In this document: positions 1 through 4,532 of the stretch, one piece after another
Numbering within the stretch: position 1 is the stretch's first letter
Layout of the letters: each line of letters begins with the position of its first letter
Assembly (NCBI GenBank): GCA_009699025.1
Contig: WLOZ01000174.1
Span: forward strand, 1-5,215
Direction: 5' to 3'
DNA from: Actinomycetota bacterium
Lineage (GTDB): Bacteria > Actinomycetota > Actinomycetes > S36-B12 > CAIYMF01
DNA length: 5,215 bases
The notes under the pieces: model-generated
Seen by the model: only the letters and a program-made list of their open reading frames with translations
What the model was told of the DNA's origin: nothing
Database searches by the model: none
Translations under genes and position numbers: made by a program

Positions 1-95
1 AGACTCAGCAGGCCTGGGTAGACCACGATCGTGACAACGGCTTGGAATCCGAGGTGCACTCCCGTGGCAAGCAGCAAGAACTGCTCAGCCGACAC
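1..95 (-). CDS. N-terminus of a small membrane protein, cut by the window edge
   Basis: Reading leftward from a GTG at 93-95, 31 codons run off the left edge. The peptide begins VSAEQFLLLATGVHLGFQAV and continues into a hydrophobic stretch ending near VVYPGLLS. That is the pattern of a first membrane helix carrying a G-x-Q and a YP motif. The start is well fixed: an in-frame TGA lies just upstream on the minus strand (complement of 104-106), overlapping an AGGAGG ribosome site (complement of 100-105) only 4 nt before the GTG. It resembles uncharacterised small integral membrane proteins of actinobacteria, but I cannot assign a family or function. The hydrophobic pattern, start codon and ribosome site together make it more likely real than chance. 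The rest of the gene lies outside the window. Confidence 0.6.
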   Translation of the reverse strand, partial: MSAEQFLLLATGVHLGFQAVVTIVVYPGLLS

Positions 96-230
96 CCGTC
101 CTCCTCACTTCGTCCACGACCTCGTCTGCTGCGCTGCTCGAGAGTGACGGCGCCGTGGCGACGGATACAAACATGAGGGTAGGTCGTGATGAGGATACGT
201 GCGACTGGACGTGTGCACCATGAGCGTGAG

Positions 231-262
231 GCGTTGTCCTGCCATCGTGCGGGGGACAACGC
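231..262 (-). terminator. 9-bp inverted repeat just past the tRNA 3' fragment
   Basis: GCGTTGTCC (231-239) and GGACAACGC (254-262) are perfect inverted arms around a 14-nt loop. On the minus strand the hairpin begins 3 nt after the 3' end of the tRNA-derived repeat at 265-300. It has no T-run, so it is not a classical intrinsic terminator. I infer that it is the original terminator or processing hairpin of the tRNA, displaced with the old 3' end. It may equally be a recombinase arm site or part of the leader of the leftward gene at 95. Confidence 0.4.
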
Positions 263-264
263 GA

Positions 265-300
265 GTGGGGCGGGTGGGGCTCGAACCCACGACGACCGGA
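265..300 (-). repeat. Truncated tRNA 3' half, candidate attachment site copy
   Basis: These 36 bases are identical to 2182-2217 and in the same orientation. On the minus strand they carry the 3' side of the anticodon stem (TCCGG), the variable region, a full T arm (GTGGG-TTCGAGC-CCCAC), the acceptor 3' strand (CCGCCCC), discriminator A and one further base. The 5' half of a tRNA is missing: the sequence to the right (301 onward) has no D arm or acceptor 5' strand. Identity ends exactly in the anticodon stem, a usual boundary for tyrosine-recombinase tRNA attachment sites. Confidence 0.75.
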
Positions 301-336
301 GTGCTGAATCGTGTGTCGCACGGGATCGAGCACCGG
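296..336 (-). terminator. Imperfect hairpin between methyltransferase stop and tRNA fragment
   Basis: CCGG-AG-TGCT (296-305) pairs with AGCACCGG (329-336), giving 8 bp with a 2-nt bulge. Inside it, CGTG (310-313) pairs with CACG (319-322). One arm uses the CCGG of the tRNA fragment's anticodon stem. It lies 52-92 nt past the methyltransferase stop on the transcribed strand, so it could end or protect that mRNA. It lacks a T-run. The intervening 337-387 shows nothing else. Confidence 0.25.
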
Positions 337-387
337 CACCCAGGTCGGATGCACAAGGTCGTCAATCGGCCCCGCCACCCGATGCTC

Positions 388-1953
388 CTACAACTCGCGG
401 CTTCCGCACACGGCCACACGCGCTCGCCAGTCATCAAGCCTGGTCCAGAAATCGTCGCCCAGCGGTTCGGGGGTGAACAACCAGTTGAAGTTTTTGGTTC
501 CGGGCTTCGACATCGGCACCGGACGCGGTGCCAGCTCCCACCGCACCTGACCTGAAATCCAGTAGTACGAGTAGCCCAGCGGTGCTATCAACTCGTAGAT
601 CTCATCGGGTCGACCCGACGCCAAGACTTCACAGATGATCCACGGCCGATGTGCGACCAGCGTGCCGAGTGCACCCCTGATCACATCGGGTTCGGTGGTT
701 TCGGTGTCGATCTTGATCACGGCCGGGATAAGGGACGTGCGCGTTGCATACGAATCAAGCGTCTCGAGTGCCACCTCGAAACTGTGGGAGAACGCACGGT
801 GACGCGGATTGAGCGAGTTCGACGCATCCGACTGCGCCGAAGCGTAGAACGTGGCGGTACCTGATTCGGCAGCGAGTGCAATCTCCTCGACATTCACCCT
901 GGTCAGCGAATTCGTTGAGCACGCAGCTCGGGCCGTGGCAGCGAGGCCGGGCATCGGTTCGAACGCCACCACTCGCCGATCAGTGCAAGCACCGGCCGCG
1001 AGCGCAAACACCCCAACATTGGCACCAACGTCAAACACCGCTCCTTGAGGAGCAAGGTCACACGCCGCCAACAACGCCGAGATGGAGTTGGGCTCGTAAC
1101 CCTTCAACCCCTTGGTGGCCAATTCGCGGGCCACGAAACCCGACCTGGGGGCCTCCATCATCAGTTCGCGAGTGGATTCACCATCGGGCACAGCGAGAGC
1201 AAAACGGCGAGTTCGCGGGCCGTGGTTGGGAGCCGGCTCATTCACGTTCCGCGCCCCATTAAGCCACGGAGTAGGAGTTTGGGCAGGCGTCGCGGTCCAA
1301 GCGTAGGTGGCGCAGAACTGAAGCATGCGATAGCGCACCTGGGCCACCGAGCGTCCGGTGTTCTCGCCCCACGTGAGAATGTCGCGATTGCCCGCTGACA
1401 TCTCGCCCGAAACCGGCCATCCGTGCCGACCGCGCTGAAACTCCGCGACGGCTGCGTTCACATCAGGACCAGGCACAACCGAAGTCATCGCCAAGCCCGA
1501 CGACTCGAGAATCAGGCGAAGACCCACCACGGGCAGGGAACGTGCTGCCGGAACGAACGAAGTTTCAAGTGACGACGTCAACCCCGCGACGATGCCATCA
1601 GGACACACCACGCGCACAATGGCCGCCACTAGCTCGCGTGGGTCATCGCAGGTTTCGAAAGCACCGGCGACGAGGACAGCGCTACACGAGCGCTTGCGCT
1701 GCGGAAGACGCCCACGCGATGCCAGCGGTCCGTGACCGGCAGGTACCGGAACCAAACTGCTAGGCCAGCGCACCGTGCTGATCGGGCGCAAAGGAGTGGA
1801 AAGTGCGGTGACCAGATCATCGGGAAGCCCGATAGCCACCACCGGTCCGGGCGGAGCGTCGTCCAGCGCATCGCGCAGGAACGACAGTGGCCTGGCCTCC
1901 TTGGCTGCCGCCGCAGGCAGCAAGTCCTTGAGCAGATCCCACACCGATGCCAT
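388..1953 (-). CDS. FkbM-family SAM-dependent methyltransferase with extra N-terminal domain
   Basis: The protein has 521 residues. The C-terminal half is a clear FkbM methyltransferase: SAM-binding motif VFDVGANVG (306-314), the strand-2 acidic motif VVAFEP (328-333), the family signature IKIDTETTEP (413-422) and RPWIICEVL (436-444). FkbM enzymes O-methylate sugars and natural products, and many sit in surface-polysaccharide loci; the substrate here is unknown. FkbM domains are usually near 250 residues, so about 270 are extra. Residues 37-164 look like a second class I methyltransferase core (VVAIGL, then AAIVRVVCPDGIV and LRLILESSGL) without a glycine-rich motif I, so probably unable to bind SAM. 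The start ATG at 1951-1953 is chosen because GGGGAGAGG (complement of 1961-1969) sits 7 nt upstream. A longer reading from 2049 adds 32 residues without family character. The stop is TAG. It is the only gene between the tRNA repeats and has no operon partner in view. Confidence 0.9.
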   Translation of the reverse strand: MASVWDLLKDLLPAAAAKEARPLSFLRDALDDAPPGPVVAIGLPDDLVTALSTPLRPISTVRWPSSLVPVPAGHGPLASRGRLPQRKRSCSAVLVAGAFETCDDPRELVAAIVRVVCPDGIVAGLTSSLETSFVPAARSLPVVGLRLILESSGLAMTSVVPGPDVNAAVAEFQRGRHGWPVSGEMSAGNRDILTWGENTGRSVAQVRYRMLQFCATYAWTATPAQTPTPWLNGARNVNEPAPNHGPRTRRFALAVPDGESTRELMMEAPRSGFVARELATKGLKGYEPNSISALLAACDLAPQGAVFDVGANVGVFALAAGACTDRRVVAFEPMPGLAATARAACSTNSLTRVNVEEIALAAESGTATFYASAQSDASNSLNPRHRAFSHSFEVALETLDSYATRTSLIPAVIKIDTETTEPDVIRGALGTLVAHRPWIICEVLASGRPDEIYELIAPLGYSYYWISGQVRWELAPRPVPMSKPGTKNFNWLFTPEPLGDDFWTRLDDWRARVAVCGSREL

Positions 1954-1960
1954 CGAAGAA

Positions 1961-1969
1961 CCTCTCCCC
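1961..1969 (-). promoter_or_regulatory. Ribosome site deciding the methyltransferase start
   Basis: The minus-strand GGGGAGAGG lies 7 nt before the ATG at 1951-1953. No comparable site precedes the upstream in-frame ATG at 2047-2049, so the shorter 521-residue protein is preferred. A possible weak promoter (TTGGGG, 16 nt, TTTTTA on the minus strand) lies directly upstream but would give a very short leader. A 6-bp hairpin (CCTCGC 2024-2029, GCGAGG 2035-2040) lies further upstream. Confidence 0.6.
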
Positions 1970-2144
1970 ACTAAAAACCGTCCAGCGCCATTTCCCCAAC
2001 AGGCCGCTAGCGTTCCCGTCGATCCTCGCTCGACGCGAGGCCCTCCCAACGGTTGGCGCCAACTGCGAACCCTTCCGCCTTACCGATGCCGTCTGACCCA
2101 TAGGTAGCGTTATCGGTAGCAGCCGGATAGTCAGTGGCCGACTT

Positions 2145-2180
2145 AGCCTTCCTCCTGGCCCATCCTACGAAGGAAAGCCT
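2145..2180 (-). terminator. Hairpin directly downstream of the intact tRNA
   Basis: On the minus strand, AGGCTTTCCTTC (complement of 2169-2180) can pair with GGAGGAAGGCT (complement of 2145-2155). The pairing is about 11 bp with one bulged G and two G-T pairs, around a 13-nt loop. It begins 3 nt after the tRNA 3' end, the same offset as the hairpin at 231-262 after the fragment. No T-run follows. It is a plausible tRNA terminator or 3' processing signal, with imperfect pairing. Confidence 0.35.
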
Positions 2181-2181
2181 T

Positions 2182-2217
2182 GTGGGGCGGGTGGGGCTCG
2201 AACCCACGACGACCGGA
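2182..2217 (-). repeat. Second 36-bp repeat copy, within the intact tRNA
   Basis: This copy is identical to 265-300 and covers the 3' half of the intact tRNA plus one base beyond it. The two copies are direct repeats. Bases on either side of the 36 show no continuing identity on the 3' side. On the anticodon-loop side only a weak, gapped resemblance remains. Confidence 0.75.
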
Positions 2218-2256
2218 TTATGAGTCCGGAGCTCTAACCAACTGAGCTACCGCCCC
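2183..2256 (-). tRNA. tRNA with CAT anticodon (elongator Met, possibly Ile2)
   Basis: The 74-nt gene folds as a complete cloverleaf. The acceptor GGGGCGG pairs with CCGCCCC, the D stem GCTC pairs with GAGC around AGTTGGTTA, and the anticodon arm is CCGGA-CTCATAA-TCCGG. The variable region is 5 nt, the T arm is GTGGG-TTCGAGC-CCCAC, and the discriminator is A. CCA is not encoded; CAA follows. The paired first base and the absence of the GGG/CCC anticodon stem exclude an initiator tRNA. Sequence alone does not separate elongator tRNA-Met from tRNA-Ile whose C34 is modified to lysidine. It is transcribed towards the methyltransferase gene, and its 3' half is duplicated at 265-300. Confidence 0.96.
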
Positions 2257-2266
2257 GAGGGTCGCA

Positions 2267-2272
2267 AGTCTA
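2267..2272 (-). promoter_or_regulatory. Candidate -10 element of the tRNA gene
   Basis: TAGACT on the minus strand fits TAnnnT and ends 10 nt before the mature tRNA 5' end. This places transcription start a few nt upstream of the tRNA. No good -35 hexamer is found at 16-18 nt spacing; the GC-rich stretch 2284-2295 occupies that position. Confidence 0.4.
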
Positions 2273-2317
2273 GGCCTCGACCACCCCACCCGCCGAGACT
2301 GCGCAATGACGATGGAG

Positions 2318-2374
2318 GCCCTGAACGCAGAACGGCGCCACCCCCGTGGGGGCGGCGCCGCAGGGCGTCAGGGC
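2318..2374 (-). terminator. Large composite GC-rich hairpin after the secreted-protein gene
   Basis: Three nested stems share one axis. The outer stem is GCCCTGA-a-CGC (2318-2328) with GCGTCAGGGC (2365-2374), 10 bp and one bulge. The middle stem is CGGCGCC (2333-2339) with GGCGCCG (2354-2360), 7 perfect bp. The inner stem is CCCC with GGGG around CGTG (2341-2352). It begins 8 nt past the stop at 2382. On the minus strand the middle stem is followed by TTCTGCGTTC, only weakly T-rich. It most likely ends or stabilises the 2382-2654 transcript and insulates the tRNA promoter. Confidence 0.6.
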
Positions 2375-2381
2375 TAGGAGT

Positions 2382-2654
2382 TCAGGAGGGGATGATCGGG
2401 GCGAGGCACTCGTCCTTGCGGTCACCACCGTTGCCGAGGCCGATGCCCTGGTCGCCGGTGTGGGGCTGGCCCACGCTCGAGTTGTGGCCGCAGTTGCCCC
2501 AACCCCAGTCGCCGCCATTGCCCGGGTAGGGCGTCTCGACGACAAATCCGGAGTCGATCTTCTTCTGGGGGGCGGCGTTGGCGGCTGATGCGCCCATGAG
2601 CGGAATGGCGAGGGCGGCTGAAGCGACGACGCAGACGATGAGGCGGTTTCTCAT
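2382..2654 (-). CDS. Small secreted Gly/Asn-rich protein, function unknown
   Basis: The protein has 90 residues. It starts with a typical Sec signal peptide: basic MRNR, a hydrophobic core to about residue 20, then GASAANA with likely cleavage after residue 27 or 28. The mature chain, about 62 residues, is rich in Gly, Asn and Asp. It contains two GNGGD units (45-49 and 74-78), a central WGWGNCGHNSS (50-60) and just two cysteines (C55, C83) that could form one disulfide. It has no lipobox and no wall-anchor motif. GGAG lies 5 nt before the ATG and supports the start. The gene stands alone, diverges from the nuclease gene, and is followed by a strong hairpin. I do not recognise a family. A structural or surface peptide, a metal- or surface-binding peptide, or a secreted toxin or signal are all possible. 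Confidence 0.8.
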   Translation of the reverse strand: MRNRLIVCVVASAALAIPLMGASAANAAPQKKIDSGFVVETPYPGNGGDWGWGNCGHNSSVGQPHTGDQGIGLGNGGDRKDECLAPIIPS

Positions 2655-2735
2655 GGGTTCTCCAAGGTGTGAGGTGATGAGGGCTAACGGCCGACGACGA
2701 CAAACGAGTCATCGGCATCCACGTCCGAATCCCCT

Positions 2736-2753
2736 ATCACCCGAACGGGTGAT
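2736..2753. promoter_or_regulatory. Perfect 18-bp palindrome between divergent genes, candidate operator
   Basis: ATCACCCGAACGGGTGAT has 8-bp perfect arms around AA. It lies 82 bp upstream of the secreted-protein ATG and 144 bp upstream of the nuclease ATG. Symmetry and spacing fit a dimeric regulator site, possibly controlling one or both genes. I cannot name the regulator. No T-runs follow on either strand, so a bidirectional terminator is less likely, and divergent genes would not need one. Confidence 0.5.
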
Positions 2754-2808
2754 CAATCGATCTCCTGAGCACCACCGGTCACAGGAGTCACTTCCAGACA
2801 CACCTCAT

Positions 2809-2835
2809 GCTGTCGCGGCGAGGGGTGGCGACAGC
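2809..2835 (+). promoter_or_regulatory. 8-bp inverted repeat upstream of the nuclease gene
   Basis: GCTGTCGC (2809-2816) and GCGACAGC (2828-2835) are perfect arms around an 11-nt loop. Nearby are a direct repeat CATGCTGT (2806-2813 and 2852-2859) and a small dyad GTCTG-T-CAGAC (2867-2877), 21-31 nt before the nuclease ATG. Any of these could be regulatory. No convincing promoter could be placed in this stretch. Confidence 0.3.
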
Positions 2836-2897
2836 GTCCTCCACAGAACGGCATGCTGTGATCTCCGTCTGTCAGACATCCGACGCACGATCAGTGC

Positions 2898-3479
2898 ATG
2901 CCACACCCGCGCGCCCTCGTGGCGACACTCGCCGCCGTGGCCGCCCTCGGCGCCTGCGGCCCGGTACCACTTCCCAGTCCCCCGCATATCCGCGAAGGCG
3001 AATCGCGACCACCGTTGGGCGCCTTTCACGCCACCGTGCTGTGGATCACCGATGGCGACACCTTGGGGGCTCGCGACTCCGGTCGCTACGCCGTGCGCGT
3101 GCGCATCATCGGGGTCGACACGCCCGAAACCAAGCGGCCCGGAGTCGGGGTGCAGTGCTTCGGTCGCGAGGCCGCCGCCGAACTCGCACGGCTGATTCCC
3201 CCCGGAAGTATCGTCACCGCCGCCCGCCAGCACGACGAGGTCGATAGGTATGGCCGCGACCTCTGGGACGTGTGGCTGCCCGACGGGCGGCTACTGTCAA
3301 GCATCCTCGTGGGTGGGGGCTTCGGCCGTGCCGCCCCCTTTGCTGGCAACGATCGTGACGCGGCGGCTCTCGAGGCTCTCGAGGCCTCTGCTCGAGCGCG
3401 CGGCCTCGGGCTCTGGGGTTCGTGTTCCACCGCGAGACAGCACACCAGGAACGAGCGCTCCTCGAATCGTTCGCCCTGA
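2898..3479 (+). CDS. Lipoprotein thermonuclease (staphylococcal nuclease family)
   Basis: The protein has 193 residues. A lipoprotein signal peptide (MPHPR, hydrophobic 6-19) ends in the lipobox ALGAC with Cys20 as the lipid-anchored residue, so it should act outside the cell, tethered to the membrane. Residues 43-176 form an SNase fold that cleaves DNA and RNA with calcium. By alignment to the S. aureus enzyme, the metal and catalytic residues are all present: D52 and D54 in TDGDT, R69, D74, T75 and E77 in VRIIGVDTPE, and R120 in DRYGR. The C-terminal GLWGSC is also typical, and a polar tail follows. ATG 2898 is the only start after an in-frame TGA at 2859, yet it has no good Shine-Dalgarno. 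A leaderless mRNA is possible (CACGAT, 2886-2891, as a weak -10). Scavenging of extracellular nucleic acid is the likely role. The exporter gene starts 67 bp after the stop. Confidence 0.93.
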   Translation: MPHPRALVATLAAVAALGACGPVPLPSPPHIREGESRPPLGAFHATVLWITDGDTLGARDSGRYAVRVRIIGVDTPETKRPGVGVQCFGREAAAELARLIPPGSIVTAARQHDEVDRYGRDLWDVWLPDGRLLSSILVGGGFGRAAPFAGNDRDAAALEALEASARARGLGLWGSCSTARQHTRNERSSNRSP

Positions 3480-3486
3480 TGATGCC

Positions 3487-3517
3487 CACAGTGCCCGGCC
3501 ACCCATGCACAGTGCCC
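3487..3517 (+). repeat. Two 10-bp direct repeats ahead of the metal exporter
   Basis: CACAGTGCCC occurs at 3487-3496 and 3508-3517, starting 21 bp apart, which is two helical turns. It lies in the 67-bp gap between nuclease and exporter genes. It could be an operator for a metal-responsive regulator, but it may be chance in a C-rich stretch. Confidence 0.25.
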
Positions 3518-3532
3518 ACGCTGCCCCCGCAT

Positions 3533-3539
3533 GGAAGGA
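3533..3539 (+). promoter_or_regulatory. Ribosome site deciding the exporter start
   Basis: GGAAGGA lies 7 nt before GTG 3547-3549. The upstream in-frame ATG at 3505 has no such site and would add 14 residues without family character. Open frame further upstream overlaps the nuclease gene. Confidence 0.75.
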
Positions 3540-3546
3540 TGGCGAG

Positions 3547-4509
3547 GTGAGTTCCCAACACAGCCACTCGAGCGGGCTCGCCAAATTTGCCTGGCTGTCA
3601 ATCGGGGCCGCCGTGGCCACCATCTCGCTCAAGACGCTCGCCTACCTCCTCACCGGTTCGGTGGGGTTGCTCTCCGACGCCATGGAGTCGGTGGTCAACC
3701 TGGTGGCAGCCGTGATCGCCCTCGCGGCACTGACCTTCGCGGCCCGGCCGGCCGACAACTCGCACCACTTTGGGCACGGCAAGGTGCAGTACCTATCGGC
3801 GGGGGCCGAGGGCGTCATGATTCTTGTGGCCGCGGTGCTCATCATCTGGCAGGCCATCGGTCGGCTCATCGCCCCCGAACCGCTCGACAGCGTCGGCATT
3901 GGCCTCACGCTGACACTGCTCGCCACCGTGATCAACCTTCTGGTCGGACTGCTGCTCATCAGAATTGGCAGACGCGAGCGATCGCTGATTCTCGAGGCCG
4001 ACGGCAAACACCTCATGACCGACGTGTGGACCACCGTGGGAGTGGTGGTGGGCGTCACTCTGGTGGCCCTCACCGGCTGGCTACGCCTCGACCCCCTGAT
4101 CGCCATTGCCGTGGCAGTCAACATTCTCATCACGGGCGGCCGCCTCATTAGGCTGGCCGGACGAGGGCTACTCGACGCCGCCCTACCCGAGGCCGAGCAG
4201 CAGGCACTGCAGGGGGCGCTCGAACCGTTCGCCTCCGACGAGGTGCACTTCCACGGCATTACCGGGCGCGAGTCGGGCAGCGACCGATTTGTGTCGATGC
4301 ACGTGCTGGTTCCGGGCGCGTGGACCGTGCAGCAGGCGCACAACCTGATTCACGACGTGGAGGAGGCCATCGATGAAGTGCTGCCGGGCGCGCGGGTTGA
4401 GACCCACGTTGAGCCGAGCGAAGACCCCCGCTCGTACGACGACTACGAAGCTGGCATGTCAGTAGGCACCCCATCGTGGCGCCCCGACGACTCCGACCCC
4501 GACGACTGA
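3547..4509 (+). CDS. Cation diffusion facilitator (CDF) metal/proton antiporter
   Basis: The protein has 320 residues, normal for CDF exporters, which move Zn, Fe, Co, Mn or similar divalent ions out of the cytoplasm in exchange for protons. Six membrane segments are visible at about 14-34, 38-62, 83-105, 115-138, 161-178 and 181-202, followed by a cytoplasmic ferredoxin-like domain (about 208-292) and an acidic tail. Aligned by eye to E. coli YiiP, the TM5 half of transport site A is present (H155, D159). The TM2 half reads E47 and N51 where YiiP has Asp and Asp. Site B ligands D70, H73 and H77 (in PADNSHHFGHGK) and C-domain ligands H236, H252, H265, H287 and E289 are present. GTG 3547 is chosen on its ribosome site. 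The nuclease gene lies upstream in the same direction, so the two may be cotranscribed. Metal choice cannot be read from sequence alone. Confidence 0.93.
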   Translation: MSSQHSHSSGLAKFAWLSIGAAVATISLKTLAYLLTGSVGLLSDAMESVVNLVAAVIALAALTFAARPADNSHHFGHGKVQYLSAGAEGVMILVAAVLIIWQAIGRLIAPEPLDSVGIGLTLTLLATVINLLVGLLLIRIGRRERSLILEADGKHLMTDVWTTVGVVVGVTLVALTGWLRLDPLIAIAVAVNILITGGRLIRLAGRGLLDAALPEAEQQALQGALEPFASDEVHFHGITGRESGSDRFVSMHVLVPGAWTVQQAHNLIHDVEEAIDEVLPGARVETHVEPSEDPRSYDDYEAGMSVGTPSWRPDDSDPDD

Positions 4510-4515
4510 GCCCCT

Positions 4516-4532
4516 GCGAGCTCAGCTCTCGC
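4516..4532. terminator. Short hairpin at the convergent gene ends
   Basis: GCGAG (4516-4520) and CTCGC (4528-4532) form a 5-bp stem with a 7-nt loop. It spans the 12-bp gap between the exporter stop (4507-4509) and the opposing stop (4522-4524). It is short and has no T-run, so at best a weak bidirectional terminator. Transcripts of the two genes probably overlap. Confidence 0.3.

Larger units (their letters stand above)
265..2217. mobile_element. Candidate tRNA-inserted island carrying one methyltransferase gene
   Basis: A 36-bp direct repeat made of the 3' half of a tRNA gene bounds this segment. One copy is part of the intact tRNA and the other is a fragment, 1,917 bp apart. The intact tRNA is transcribed towards the segment, as expected when an element enters a tRNA 3' end, restores the gene with its own copy and displaces the old end. 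The only convincing gene inside is the FkbM-type methyltransferase. There is no integrase, excisionase or relaxase. It could be a deletion remnant of a larger island, a cassette moved in trans, or a partial tRNA duplication unrelated to mobility. The repeat is seen directly; mobility is inferred. Confidence 0.45.

Noticed and set aside
265..340. Possible second complete tRNA gene
   Set aside because: Only the 3' half is present. The sequence to the right offers no D arm, anticodon 5' stem strand or acceptor 5' strand.
5..378. Overlapping short open frames on both strands left of the methyltransferase
   Set aside because: Their compositions are Arg/Ser/His-rich and they conflict with the tRNA fragment. 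Only the GTG-started frame ending at the left edge has a ribosome site and membrane-protein character.
1954..2049. 32-residue N-terminal extension of the methyltransferase
   Set aside because: The reading frame is open, but the added residues have no family character, and a strong ribosome site supports the start at 1953.
2007..2207. 66-codon leftward open frame beginning inside the tRNA
   Set aside because: It starts within the tRNA gene, overlaps the methyltransferase leader, has no protein-like character and has no ribosome site.
2284..2294. 11-bp inverted match (CCCCACCCGCC) to part of the tRNA acceptor/T-arm sequence, upstream of the tRNA
   Set aside because: It is low-complexity C-rich sequence with no further similarity, so chance is the simplest explanation. 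It was not treated as a third attachment site.
3250..3546. 99-residue N-terminal extension of the CDF exporter
   Set aside because: Most of it overlaps the nuclease gene in another frame. The GTG at 3547 has an ideal ribosome site and gives the normal family length.
3642..4343. 233-codon antisense open frame opposite the exporter
   Set aside because: It is a shadow of GC-rich coding sequence on the other strand, rich in Ser, Arg and Pro without motifs. The sense frame is an unambiguous CDF protein.
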